Assembly (NCBI GenBank): GCA_038061815.1
Contig: JBBTYK010000025.1
Coordinates: 1 to 17,066, forward strand
Length of the DNA stretch: 17,066 bases
Direction: 5' to 3'
Source of the DNA: JBBTXJ01 sp038061815
Lineage (GTDB): Bacteria > Patescibacteriota > Patescibacteriia > Magasanikbacterales > JBBTXJ01
Program-made: the position numbers and the translations under genes
In this document: positions 5,634-13,184 of the stretch, piece by piece
Position numbering within the stretch: position 1 is the first letter of the stretch
Layout: every line of letters starts with the position of its first letter
Notes under the pieces: model-generated
What the model was told of the DNA's origin: nothing
The model's database searches: none
What the model saw: the letters and a program-made list of their open reading frames with translations, nothing else

Positions 5634-8600
5634 AGAGTACATCCCCCACCTCACTCTCAATCTTCTCCCACTCCACAAAATATCGCGTTTTGACTTGTTT
5701 GGTTGCGCCGTTTTCGTGAATATCAAAACAAACTTGCTGTGTTCCCGGATTTTGCTCAAACAGCGCGCGGAGTTTGTCGCGTTTGTCGCCGAGCGAGCCG
5801 GTGATGGAGATGTGGATTTCGTGGGCGGTGTTGTACTGGCTGGATCCTATCGCTTCGCTTCGCGAAGCTCCAGGATGACGTGGTTGGATTGCTTCGTCGC
5901 CGCGCGGCGCGGCTCCTCGCAATGACGTTGCAAGCGCTGGCGCGGTTTCCACGCTCACCGGATACACTTTTTCCGCAAACAATTTGTTGTCGCCTTCTTC
6001 TTTTGACGTTTTTGCCATCACGCACAGCATCGCGCCCTCTTTCCACGCATCCGCGCTCTGCTGATACAGCCGCGGAAACACGAGCATCTCCGCCGCGCCG
6101 CTCTTGTCCTCCAGCGTCACAAACAACATCACGTCGCCTTTTTTCGTAATCTTCCGCTCCGCTTTTGCGAGCACGCCGCCGATAATCACCCACTGCCCCG
6201 CTCCGGTTTCCGCAACCTGCGAAACCGGCGTCAGCGCTCCCTCCATCACACGCGCGATGGCATCAAACGGATGCGCGGACACATATAACCCGAGCAATTC
6301 CTTTTCCCATGCAAGCGTATCTTCCGGCGCGGCCGGCGGCGCCTCCGCGAGCGTCAATTTCGGCTGTGCCGCCGCTCCCTCGCCGAACAGCGAATGCTGA
6401 TTTTGCTTTTCCTCGTCTTGCACCGCCTTGTGAAACGACAAAATGGTATCAGTATTCGCCAATAGCATACCGCGGTCATGGCCAAAACTGCCCATCGCGC
6501 CGCATTTGATTAAACTTTCCAATGATTTCTTATTCAAATCCTTGTCCTGAATGCGCAGCAGAAAATTATCCAGAGACGTATATTGCCCGCGCTCCTTGCG
6601 TTCGCGATAGATGACATCCGCGATGTGCGCGCCGAGATTTTTGATGGCGTTCAATCCGAACCGAATGCGCGGCTGTTCGTTTTCCGCCACGGGAATCATG
6701 GCGAAATCTCTGAAACTTTCGTTCACATCCGGCGGCAGCACGGCAATGCCCATGCGTTCGCACTCATGCGCAATCGCCGCCACTTTATCCATGTCCCCCG
6801 CCTCGGCCGTCAAAATGGCGGTCATGAATTGCACCGGATAATGCGCCTTGAGATACGCGGTTTGATGCGCCACCACCGCGTAGCTTGCGGCGTGAGAATT
6901 GTGCACAATAATATCGTTGGCAACAAAATTATGACTACCAGGAACCTCAAGATTATATGTCATTTCTTTGCCTGCCGGCGTGATTGAAACAATCTCATCC
7001 CAATACACATCGCTTCCTGCAATTTCTTGAATCCGATTTGACCTCATCACCTCGCCTATTATTTTCAATACCGGACGCGTGAATCCAATCCGACGCAGGT
7101 CATCATGAAACAATCTCTCGGCAAGTCCGCTTTCGCGTATCATCCGCCCCAGCGAAAATCCTTGCGCAACCATTTCTTGGCGCACAACCATTTGCACAGC
7201 AATCGGTATGGTATCTTTAGTGCCTCGCGCAATCACACCGCGCCGACCCGCATAAATTTTTTCTAATCGTAAAAGAATGGCACCAAGAGCCACTTTCTTT
7301 TCTTTCAATAAATACCTGCCGACGGTACGTGCAAATTGCTCCACCATATCTTTTTGCGACACGGTAATTCTATAACCGTACTTATACCCGCCACGATAGT
7401 TAAATCGGGTGTGGTGAATCGTTGAAAGAATAGAAAGCCGAAGTAAGAGATGCTGGAGTTGCCCCGCAAGCTCGGGAGAACTCGTAGCATAAAAAATTTG
7501 GCCGTAGGCATCGTTTTGTACGCTGCCGTCGCCTTGCCAAAGTGCCGCAATCAGATGGCTCAATTCATCCTGATTTAACTGATACACCGATGCGGGCAAT
7601 TTTTTTTCTGTTGCCTTTTTACCAAAAAGACCGAGTTGTTTTAACCACCGCATGAGTTCGTTCCCCTTTTTTTGATCCACTTGACCAACATACACTGACG
7701 CCGCGCTTTTAGAGCGATCTACCGTTACGCGGACATTAGAAAATACCTGTACCGCACGGATAAAATCCTCTATCTCATCATCACGTGTTGAATAAAAATA
7801 CACACCGTGCGGATGACACAAATTACCTTCTGCAATAAGATAACCGAGAACACGCAATGTTCGCGGGTCAATATCAAGACCTTTGGGTGTAGGTAATGTT
7901 CTCGGCACCGCTATTCTATCCCCTACGCGCAACGCATCAAGACGTGTCCACCCTTCAAATTTTAAAAAGGGATGATTGGCGGTTGCGCGAATACGGCGAC
8001 CCGACCGCGTCTGGAGCGCATAGATAGATTTGACACCGTTCTGAATCACCAAGAAACGAGGTTCGCCGTGCAATTTATAATTTTTCTGCAATGCAACCGC
8101 CGCCCCTTTCTTTTGCGTCACAAATAATTCCGCGAGTGTTGCGTATGACCCGTCACGCGGATCCATAATGCGCGTATCCCCTGTTAAGCATTTATTAAAC
8201 CCATACGCCGCAAACGGTTCTATGAGCTGCCACAATTCCTCAATTTTTTCTTCCGTAAGTTGTCCGTGGTCGCGGCATCCCTGAAAGAATTTAATTTTCT
8301 GCTTCGCCATTTCCGCCGGAATTTTCTTGCCGATAGCTTTACGAAACTTATCAACTTCCTCCCAGTTGTAACCGGCAAGTTCCATCGCGGTAAGCAACAC
8401 GTCATCCTGATACGTAATAACGCCGTATGAACGGTCAAGAATTTTTTCCAGACGCGGGTCTGGGTACGTCACGAGCGACGGATTATGCTTGCGGCGAATA
8501 TACTCCGGAATGGATTCCATCGGCCCCGGACGAAACAGCGCCACCATCGCCATGATGTCAAAAATGGACGAAGGGCGAAGTTCTTTAAGATAGCGCGTCA

Positions 8601-10431
8601 TGCCTGAACCGCCGAGCTGGAACACGCCCATGGTCTCGCCGCGCGCGAGCATTTCAAACGTCAGCTTGTCATCCCACGGCAAATCGTTGATATCCACCTT
8701 CGCGCCCGTTGTTTTCTCCACGAACTCAACCGCGTGCCCCAAAATGGACAGGTTGCGAATGCCCAAAAAATCCATTTTCAAAAGGCCGGCCGCTTCCACC
8801 GAATACATCTCATACTGCGTCACAATTTTTTCGCCGCCGGTTTCATATTGAATCGGCGTAAAATCCGTGAGCGCGGTCGGCGCAATCACCACGCCCGCGG
8901 CATGAATGGACGTATGCCGCGCGCATCCTTCAATTTTCTTTGCCACCTCAAGAAGTCGCTTCACGTCGGCGTTGCTCTCGTACAATTTTTTGAGCTCCGG
9001 TTCTTCGCCCAGCGCGCGTTCAATCGTCATCGCAAATCCTTGCGAGCCGAAGGGAATCAGTTTCGCCACCTGGTCGCAAAATCCGTATGAAAATCCGAGC
9101 GCGCGGCCCGCATCGCGGACGCTCCCGCGCGCCATCATGGTCCCAAACGTAATAATTTGCGCCACTTTTTCCACGCCGTATTTTTCTGTTGCGTACGCAA
9201 GCATCTCATCGCGCCGGTCATCGGCGTAGTCCATATCTATATCTGGCGGCGATGGACGATACGGGTTCAAAAACCGTTCAAACGGCAACCGGAAAAAGAG
9301 CGGATTCACGCTGACGATGCCGAGCGCGTATGACACGAGCGAACCGGCCGCCGAACCGCGCGTGGTTGCCACAATGTTGTGCTCGTGCGCATAGCGCATG
9401 AGGTCGGCCACCACCAAAAAATACGGCGAGTATCCCTTTTTGGTGATAATATCCAACTCATAGTCCATGCGCTCCTGAATATCCGGCGTTACGGTAAGTT
9501 TTTCCCGTATGCCGCGCTGCGCTTCTTCGCGCAACATATCATCGGCGGTTTTGCCTTCCGGAAGCGCAATCGGCGGAAAATGCCACTGGTGGAGCGGGAT
9601 TTCGCACCTGACTCGCTCGGCGATTTTCACCGTATTCTCAAGCGCATCCGGCACATGCTGAAACCTGCCCGCGATGTCCGCGGCCGCGCAGAGCGAGCGG
9701 TCAACGTGGCGGAATGTAAACCGATTCGGCTGGTCAACGGTTTTGCCTTCGCGGATGCACGTCAAAATATCTTGCGCCTCCGCGTCCTCTGGATTGAGGT
9801 AGTGCACATCGCGCGTGACCACAAGTGGGATGTTGAGCTCGCGCGACAGTTGAACAAGTTTTGTGTTCACCGTCATCTGGCCGTCCAGTTCCGGATGGTC
9901 TTGCAGCTCAATAAAAAAATTGCCGTCGCCAAACAGCTCATGATAGTCCTGCGCCACGCGTTTCGCTTGTTCCAACGTATCATCATTCTTTGCCGCCTGC
10001 GCCAGCTCGCCGGCCATACACCCTGAAAGCGCGATAATGCCGGCGTGGCGTTCGCGGAGCAGTTCTTTATCTATGCGCGGTTTGTAATAAAACCCGTCAA
10101 GATGTCCCCTGCTGGAAAGCCACATGAGATTTTGGTATCCCTCATAGGTTTCCGCGAGAAGTATGAGATGCGGCGCATGAGCGTCCACGTGCGGCTGTTT
10201 GGAAAATCGGCCGTTGGGCGCGAGGTACGCCTCATATCCTATAATCGGCTTGATGCCCTCCTTGCGGCAGGTTTCGTAAAACTCAATCGCGCCGTAGAGC
10301 GAGCCGTAATCCGTAAGCGCGAGCGCCGAAAAACCGCGGGCCTTTGCGGCGCGCACGAGGTCTGGAATTTTCGTCAGCCCATCCAGAAGGGAGTAATGGG
10401 AATGTGTGTGGAGGTGAACGAAGTTAGGCAT
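5605..10431 (-). CDS. dnaE: DNA polymerase III alpha subunit DnaE, intein-containing precursor
   Basis: The precursor is 1608 residues; removing the 431-aa intein (748-1178) leaves 1177, normal for DnaE, the replicative polymerase. Residues 4-14 open the PHP domain (HLHTHSHYS). Catalytic aspartates are visible as Asp399 and Asp401 in PDIDMDY and Asp554 in KMDFLG. Further landmarks are TRGSAAGSLVSY, TFGTMMARGSVRD, HTSIHAAGVVIAP, FRPGPM, GVITYQDD, and the FNK/SHAASYAVVAHQTAYLKAHYP finger segment split by the intein. An OB fold (WVIIGGVLAKAERKITKKG) lies near the C-terminus. The ATG at 10429-10431 gives the usual MPNFVHLH start and overlaps the glycosyltransferase stop by eight bases, so dnaE is the second gene of that operon. 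A palindromic repeat adds about 28 residues near 1502-1530. The PHP motif TDYG has Tyr where TDHG is usual. Confidence 0.97.
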   Translation of the reverse strand: MPNFVHLHTHSHYSLLDGLTKIPDLVRAAKARGFSALALTDYGSLYGAIEFYETCRKEGIKPIIGYEAYLAPNGRFSKQPHVDAHAPHLILLAETYEGYQNLMWLSSRGHLDGFYYKPRIDKELLRERHAGIIALSGCMAGELAQAAKNDDTLEQAKRVAQDYHELFGDGNFFIELQDHPELDGQMTVNTKLVQLSRELNIPLVVTRDVHYLNPEDAEAQDILTCIREGKTVDQPNRFTFRHVDRSLCAAADIAGRFQHVPDALENTVKIAERVRCEIPLHQWHFPPIALPEGKTADDMLREEAQRGIREKLTVTPDIQERMDYELDIITKKGYSPYFLVVADLMRYAHEHNIVATTRGSAAGSLVSYALGIVSVNPLFFRLPFERFLNPYRPSPPDIDMDYADDRRDEMLAYATEKYGVEKVAQIITFGTMMARGSVRDAGRALGFSYGFCDQVAKLIPFGSQGFAMTIERALGEEPELKKLYESNADVKRLLEVAKKIEGCARHTSIHAAGVVIAPTALTDFTPIQYETGGEKIVTQYEMYSVEAAGLLKMDFLGIRNLSILGHAVEFVEKTTGAKVDINDLPWDDKLTFEMLARGETMGVFQLGGSGMTRYLKELRPSSIFDIMAMVALFRPGPMESIPEYIRRKHNPSLVTYPDPRLEKILDRSYGVITYQDDVLLTAMELAGYNWEEVDKFRKAIGKKIPAEMAKQKIKFFQGCRDHGQLTEEKIEELWQLIEPFAAYGFNKCLTGDTRIMDPRDGSYATLAELFVTQKKGAAVALQKNYKLHGEPRFLVIQNGVKSIYALQTRSGRRIRATANHPFLKFEGWTRLDALRVGDRIAVPRTLPTPKGLDIDPRTLRVLGYLIAEGNLCHPHGVYFYSTRDDEIEDFIRAVQVFSNVRVTVDRSKSAASVYVGQVDQKKGNELMRWLKQLGLFGKKATEKKLPASVYQLNQDELSHLIAALWQGDGSVQNDAYGQIFYATSSPELAGQLQHLLLRLSILSTIHHTRFNYRGGYKYGYRITVSQKDMVEQFARTVGRYLLKEKKVALGAILLRLEKIYAGRRGVIARGTKDTIPIAVQMVVRQEMVAQGFSLGRMIRESGLAERLFHDDLRRIGFTRPVLKIIGEVMRSNRIQEIAGSDVYWDEIVSITPAGKEMTYNLEVPGSHNFVANDIIVHNSHAASYAVVAHQTAYLKAHYPVQFMTAILTAEAGDMDKVAAIAHECERMGIAVLPPDVNESFRDFAMIPVAENEQPRIRFGLNAIKNLGAHIADVIYRERKERGQYTSLDNFLLRIQDKDLNKKSLESLIKCGAMGSFGHDRGMLLANTDTILSFHKAVQDEEKQNQHSLFGEGAAAQPKLTLAEAPPAAPEDTLAWEKELLGLYVSAHPFDAIARVMEGALTPVSQVAETGAGQWVIIGGVLAKAERKITKKGDVMLFVTLEDKSGAAEMLVFPRLYQQSADAWKEGAMLCVMAKTSKEEGDNKLFAEKVYPVSVETAPALATSLRGAAPRGDEAIQPRHPGASRSEAIGSSQYNTAHEIHISITGSLGDKRDKLRALFEQNPGTQQVCFDIHENGATKQVKTRYFVEWEKIESEVGDVLSTTPATLPP
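5840..5926. repeat. Palindromic repeat inserted in frame within dnaE
   Basis: On the dnaE strand this reads as two joined palindromic units. The first runs from GTCATTGCGAGGAG to CGACGAAGCAATCC; the second runs from GTCATCCTGGA through TTCGCGAAGCGAAGC to TAGGATCCAG. Both resemble widespread bacterial intergenic repeats known to me by their GTCATTGCGAGG and GTCATCCTGGA ends. The insertion encodes SLRGAAPRGDEAIQPRHPGA and about nine more residues, between the OB fold and the final C-terminal segment, and keeps the frame. A related unit lies between rplJ and rplL at 15831-15906. Confidence 0.8.
6898..8190 (-). mobile_element. DnaE intein with LAGLIDADG (DOD) homing endonuclease
   Basis: This in-frame 431-residue segment interrupts the conserved FNK|SHAASYA motif of DnaE. 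It starts with Cys1 (CLTGDT), has block B as RATANHPF with His73, and ends in YNLEVPGSHNFVANDIIVHN, giving the His430-Asn431 terminus followed by the Ser+1 nucleophile. All residues needed for splicing are present. Two endonuclease motifs, LGYLIAEG (115-122) and LIAALWQGDGS (213-223), both with an acidic residue at the catalytic place, suggest a homing-competent element. About 100 further residues before the C-terminal splicing blocks include a helix-turn-helix-like stretch. The DNA is visibly more AT-rich than the surrounding dnaE sequence, consistent with transfer. Confidence 0.95.
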
Positions 10432-11911
10432 ACGCCCGTTTCTTTTGAGAAACGTTGAATCCAAGATACCGCCCCAGCATGAGATGCGTTTGCGCATCAA
10501 TGGCCGGAATCGCGGATACGAAAATCAGCGAAACCGGCAACAATACCCACTGGAGCACCATAAACACCATCGTATGCTTTTTAACATGCTGCGGCGCGCG
10601 CGGCAAGAGCGTTAAACTCAACGTCATGGAAATCACGAGGCCGAACATGGCAATCACCATGAGCCACTCCAAAATGTGCGGCGTATTCTGGAACAACGCC
10701 GTGCGCCGCACCGCATCGCCCGCGACCCACAACGGCAAGCGCCCGAACACCAGCAGAATGAGCGCCGTCGTCGCCCATGAAAATTTTCCTTCCAACTGAT
10801 ACCACACCTGTTTGAAGCGCAGCCGCCACGAAATGGCATCGCCCATGCGATGAAAATGCCACAGCAAATACGGCACGTGCTCCACGCCCCATCCCCAGCG
10901 CCGCTGCTGTTTATAGAGATTTTTGATGCTCACCCACCATGTATCGTCGCGCACCGTGTCCATGGACACCGGCACATACAGCGGATGCACGCGATACCGC
11001 CCGCGATACCGCAAAAACGCCTGCAAAAAAATGCGCGAATCTTCGGAGACTACATCCTTCTGCCAAAATCCCACGTCCACGAGCGCTTTGAAACTCATGC
11101 TGTGAGACGAAAACGTGGTGATAGTGTCCGGCCGCGCGAGCGCAAACAAGAGCCAGAACGTCGTGCCGAATGACATGATGCGCAAAACGGACGGCGATTC
11201 CCACATGTTATTGTTGTAGAGCGCAATCGGCTGAAAAGAGGTGTGCGTAGGGTCGGGGTGCGCGAGGTATTCGTGCGTGAGATGCGCGAAATACTGCGGA
11301 TGCACAATGGTATCCACATCAAACGACGACACGATAATCCGTTCGTACGGCATGCCGAGCGCATCAATATGCCGTTTCACCGCATGACCCGCATAATACA
11401 GATTGGACCCCTTGCCTGGGACCTCATCGGACAAATCCGCGGGATGCTCCGTCACCCAAAAACGAAAAAATCGCTGGCCAAATTCCTGCTGTATCGCCGC
11501 CGCAACCGCGGCAAAATGCTCATGCTTGCGCGCTTCACCGGCAAGCACCACCATCAGATGGTCGGCGGGATACGTCCCGTCCGCGATATGCCGCAACGTC
11601 GCCCGAACCACTGTCACGTCTTCGTTGTACATCGGGAGAAAAACGAGATGATACGCCTGACTCCACCCCGCCATGGCGCGAAGCCGCGCCATCCAATCAA
11701 CGGCAAGCGTCTGCCGTAATCGCCGCCACGACACCACGAGAAACAATGAAAAATACAGCACCCGATACACCCAATAGATGTCAAACACGATGATGAAATA
11801 AATCACCCACAGCGGCTTCGCAAAAGACAACGCCACGCCCAATACCAAAACGCCCCAGGTGAGCGCCCCGGGGAGTATTTCGTACAGACGATAGCGGACA
11901 TAATCAGACAT
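10424..11911 (-). CDS. Membrane-embedded family 2 glycosyltransferase (probably processive)
   Basis: The 495-residue protein has two N-terminal membrane segments (about 13-30 and 34-60), a GT-A catalytic domain (about 85-345) and three or four C-terminal membrane segments (about 380-475). The domain shows PMYNED, GKGSNLYYAG, the nucleotide/metal-binding DVD at 198-200 (SSFDVDT), the catalytic-base-type SEDSR (Glu290-Asp291) and QQRRW (335-339). This layout is shared with cellulose- and hyaluronan-synthase-like enzymes that make and export a polysaccharide, but the sugar cannot be read from sequence. AAAAGG lies four bases before the ATG at 11909-11911, and both are in the arm of a long palindrome. 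The gene is followed by dnaE with an eight-base overlap. Confidence 0.88.
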   Translation of the reverse strand: MSDYVRYRLYEILPGALTWGVLVLGVALSFAKPLWVIYFIIVFDIYWVYRVLYFSLFLVVSWRRLRQTLAVDWMARLRAMAGWSQAYHLVFLPMYNEDVTVVRATLRHIADGTYPADHLMVVLAGEARKHEHFAAVAAAIQQEFGQRFFRFWVTEHPADLSDEVPGKGSNLYYAGHAVKRHIDALGMPYERIIVSSFDVDTIVHPQYFAHLTHEYLAHPDPTHTSFQPIALYNNNMWESPSVLRIMSFGTTFWLLFALARPDTITTFSSHSMSFKALVDVGFWQKDVVSEDSRIFLQAFLRYRGRYRVHPLYVPVSMDTVRDDTWWVSIKNLYKQQRRWGWGVEHVPYLLWHFHRMGDAISWRLRFKQVWYQLEGKFSWATTALILLVFGRLPLWVAGDAVRRTALFQNTPHILEWLMVIAMFGLVISMTLSLTLLPRAPQHVKKHTMVFMVLQWVLLPVSLIFVSAIPAIDAQTHLMLGRYLGFNVSQKKRAYA

Positions 11912-12078
11912 AAGACCTTTTGCGAAATAACTTTTCGTACCGAAACGGTCAGATTCCGAGCGAAAATCGTGAATGGGCGACGAAGGAATATACGGAGTAT
12001 ATTTCGAGGAGCCCTGAACGATTTGCAGCCGAAATCTGGACGTTGCAGGAGAAAAGGTTATTGCGCAAAAGGTCTATG
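11908..12078. repeat. Long near-complete imperfect palindrome (about 170 bp)
   Basis: The whole interval between the acylphosphatase stop and the glycosyltransferase start folds on itself around 11994-11996. Outer arms: AGACCTTTTGCG near 11913 with CGCAAAAGGTCT near 12064, continuing as AATAAC.TTTTC with GAAAAGGTTATT. Inward: AACGGTCAGATTCCG with CGAAATCTGGACGTT, AAATCGT with ACGATTT, GGGC with GCCC, and GGAATATAC with GTATATTTC around GGA. Mismatches are scattered. It could be a MITE-like repeat, an RNA hairpin controlling translation of the downstream operon, or both. No clear -10/-35 promoter for the glycosyltransferase is visible. Confidence 0.8.
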
Positions 12079-12080
12079 GT

Positions 12081-12328
12081 TCACCGACTCGTAAAAAGCG
12101 TGTCGCCGCGCGGCAGAACGGTGGTCACATCACAGCGGTCAACCGCGGCATCCGACGAGCCGCGCTTGCACCAGGCAATAAACTCCTGCACCGCCGCCTC
12201 CTCGCCCTCGCATTCCAGTTCCACCGAACCATCGGACGAATTTTGTACCCAGCCGCCAAGGCCCAAACGCGCCGCCTCGCGCGTTGCAGCAAACCGATAC
12301 CCCACTCCTTGCACCTCGCCGGTAATCC
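12081..12328 (-). CDS. acyP: Acylphosphatase, 5' end lost in the gap
   Basis: The visible 81 residues start in the assembly gap and read ITGEVQGVGYRFAATREAAR, then LGLGGWVQNSSDGSVELECEGEEAAVQEFIAWCKRGSSDAAV, and end with a TGA at 12081-12083. This is the acylphosphatase signature (G-x-V-Q-G-V-x-x-R, then G-x-V-x-N). The catalytic Arg in GYR and Asn in WVQN are both present. The enzyme hydrolyses carboxyl-phosphate bonds such as acetyl phosphate in the cytoplasm. Only about ten N-terminal residues should be missing, within or beyond the gap. The stop lies a few bases before the long palindrome. Confidence 0.9.
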
Positions 12329-12428
12329 NNNNNNNNNNNNNNNNNNNNNNNNNNNNNNNNNNNNNNNNNNNNNNNNNNNNNNNNNNNNNNNNNNNNNNNN
12401 NNNNNNNNNNNNNNNNNNNNNNNNNNNN
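12329..12428. other. Assembly gap of exactly 100 Ns
   Basis: The run is exactly 100 unknown bases, a size often used as a placeholder for a gap of unknown length. The genes on both sides run into it in different reading frames and both are truncated. The true distance, and any further gene inside, cannot be known from this sequence. Confidence 0.98.
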
Positions 12429-12565
12429 TTCCGAAGCACTCTGTCAATCGTTTCCAGCACCTGATGCCGCGCCGGCACGCGCGCGCGCACGGTTTTACGG
12501 CCGGTCTCAAGCCGCACCGCCAATCCATCCGGCCCGCTCGCAAGCGTCAACACGCGTTCCGTCAT
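12429..12565 (-). CDS. N-terminal fragment, TsaB-like, cut by the gap
   Basis: About 45 residues are visible from the ATG at 12563-12565: MTERVLTLASGPDGLAVRLE, then TGRKTVRARVPARHQVLETIDRVLR, then Ns. The layout is that of a divergent TsaB N-terminus as I have seen it in Patescibacteria: a first strand, a second strand with a Gly-Lys turn, then a helix ending DRVLR. The classical DTS phosphate-loop motif is replaced by LASGPDG, so this is a tentative call. TsaB is the partner of TsaD in making t6A. The start overlaps the upstream stop by four bases (ATGA), so translation is probably coupled to the winged-helix gene. Confidence 0.4.
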
Positions 12566-13128
12566 ACGGAATGGTCAATAAGCACACTCGGTTTGTTGTC
12601 CAGAATATCGTACAAAAATCGGTCCATCATCTGTTTCCGCTCCAGATATTCCTCACCGGATAAGATGGTGTAGCGTATCGCAAAACCCAATTTTTGCTCA
12701 AACTGGCTTACGAGCTGGCGCATGGAACGCTCGGATACCGCGCCCACGACGAGTACATCCGTCGGCAACGAGAGGTCTCCGACGAATCGCCCCGAAAGCA
12801 GAAGCAATTCCACATCGCCCAGCGATTTTAATGCGCGCGTGAATGCCTGCTCCGAAAGTACCGCAGATTTCATGAGGAGCGCGCCTAGTTCCTGATAGAT
12901 GAACGAGCCGGTATCCAACACATAAAATTTTCTGCGGCCCTCGGCCGCATCTTCAATCTCGTGGATAACACCCGCCTGCACCAGCGTGGCGAGTTCCCGC
13001 CGCACGGCGTTCACTTGCGTCTCCGCCAAACGCGCCAGTTCTCGGACAAAAAACCGCGTCCCCGGTTCACGGTAAAAAACATGAAGCACTTTGAGCCGCG
13101 TCTTTGAACCAAATAAGTACTCAAGCAT
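12562..13128 (-). CDS. Winged-helix DNA-binding protein with nucleotidyltransferase-like C-terminal domain
   Basis: The 188-residue protein opens with a winged-helix domain (about 1-75): MLEYLFGSKTRLKVLHVFYR, RFFVRELARLAETQVNAVRRELATL and the wing GRRKFYVL. It continues with a linker helix and a C-terminal region (about 105-175) containing LLLLSGRFVGD and TDVLVVGAV, the arrangement of MNT-like nucleotidyltransferases. The second acidic metal ligand of the usual GSxxxG...DxD pattern is not evident, so the domain may be non-catalytic. I know this architecture as common in Patescibacteria. Its target is unknown. It has its own promoter, which interlocks with that of the divergent 728-aa gene, so it could regulate both directions. 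Confidence 0.78.
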   Translation of the reverse strand: MLEYLFGSKTRLKVLHVFYREPGTRFFVRELARLAETQVNAVRRELATLVQAGVIHEIEDAAEGRRKFYVLDTGSFIYQELGALLMKSAVLSEQAFTRALKSLGDVELLLLSGRFVGDLSLPTDVLVVGAVSERSMRQLVSQFEQKLGFAIRYTILSGEEYLERKQMMDRFLYDILDNKPSVLIDHSV

Positions 13129-13132
13129 AGCG

Positions 13133-13161
13133 TTGCCATGAACCGGCGATATGAGTATAAT
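13133..13161 (+). promoter_or_regulatory. Sigma70-type promoter of the 728-aa gene
   Basis: TTGCCA (13133-13138), a 17-base spacer and a perfect TATAAT (13156-13161) predict a start near 13168, about 17 bases before the ATG. No Shine-Dalgarno sequence is present in that short leader. Confidence 0.75.
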
Positions 13162-13183
13162 ACCCCCATCTATCCACCGTCAA
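13154..13183 (-). promoter_or_regulatory. Divergent promoter of the winged-helix gene
   Basis: On the minus strand TTGACG (13178-13183), an 18-base spacer and TATACT (13154-13159) predict a start near 13147, about 19 bases before the ATG at 13128. Its -10 overlaps the -10 of the plus-strand promoter by four bases, so both cannot be occupied at once. Confidence 0.65.
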
Positions 13184-13184
13184 T

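Noticed and set aside
9379..10026. Plus-strand frame of 215 codons opposite dnaE
   Set aside because: It lies wholly within the conserved PHP and polymerase coding region and shows no domain of its own.
10432..10500. N-terminal extension of DnaE upstream of MPNFVHLH
   Set aside because: It is the glycosyltransferase 3' coding region in another frame; the standard DnaE start is at 10431.
11920..12663. Plus-strand reading frame of 247 codons, and minus-strand frames, crossing the N block
   Set aside because: They exist only because Ns are not read as stops; the real genes on each side are on the minus strand in different frames.
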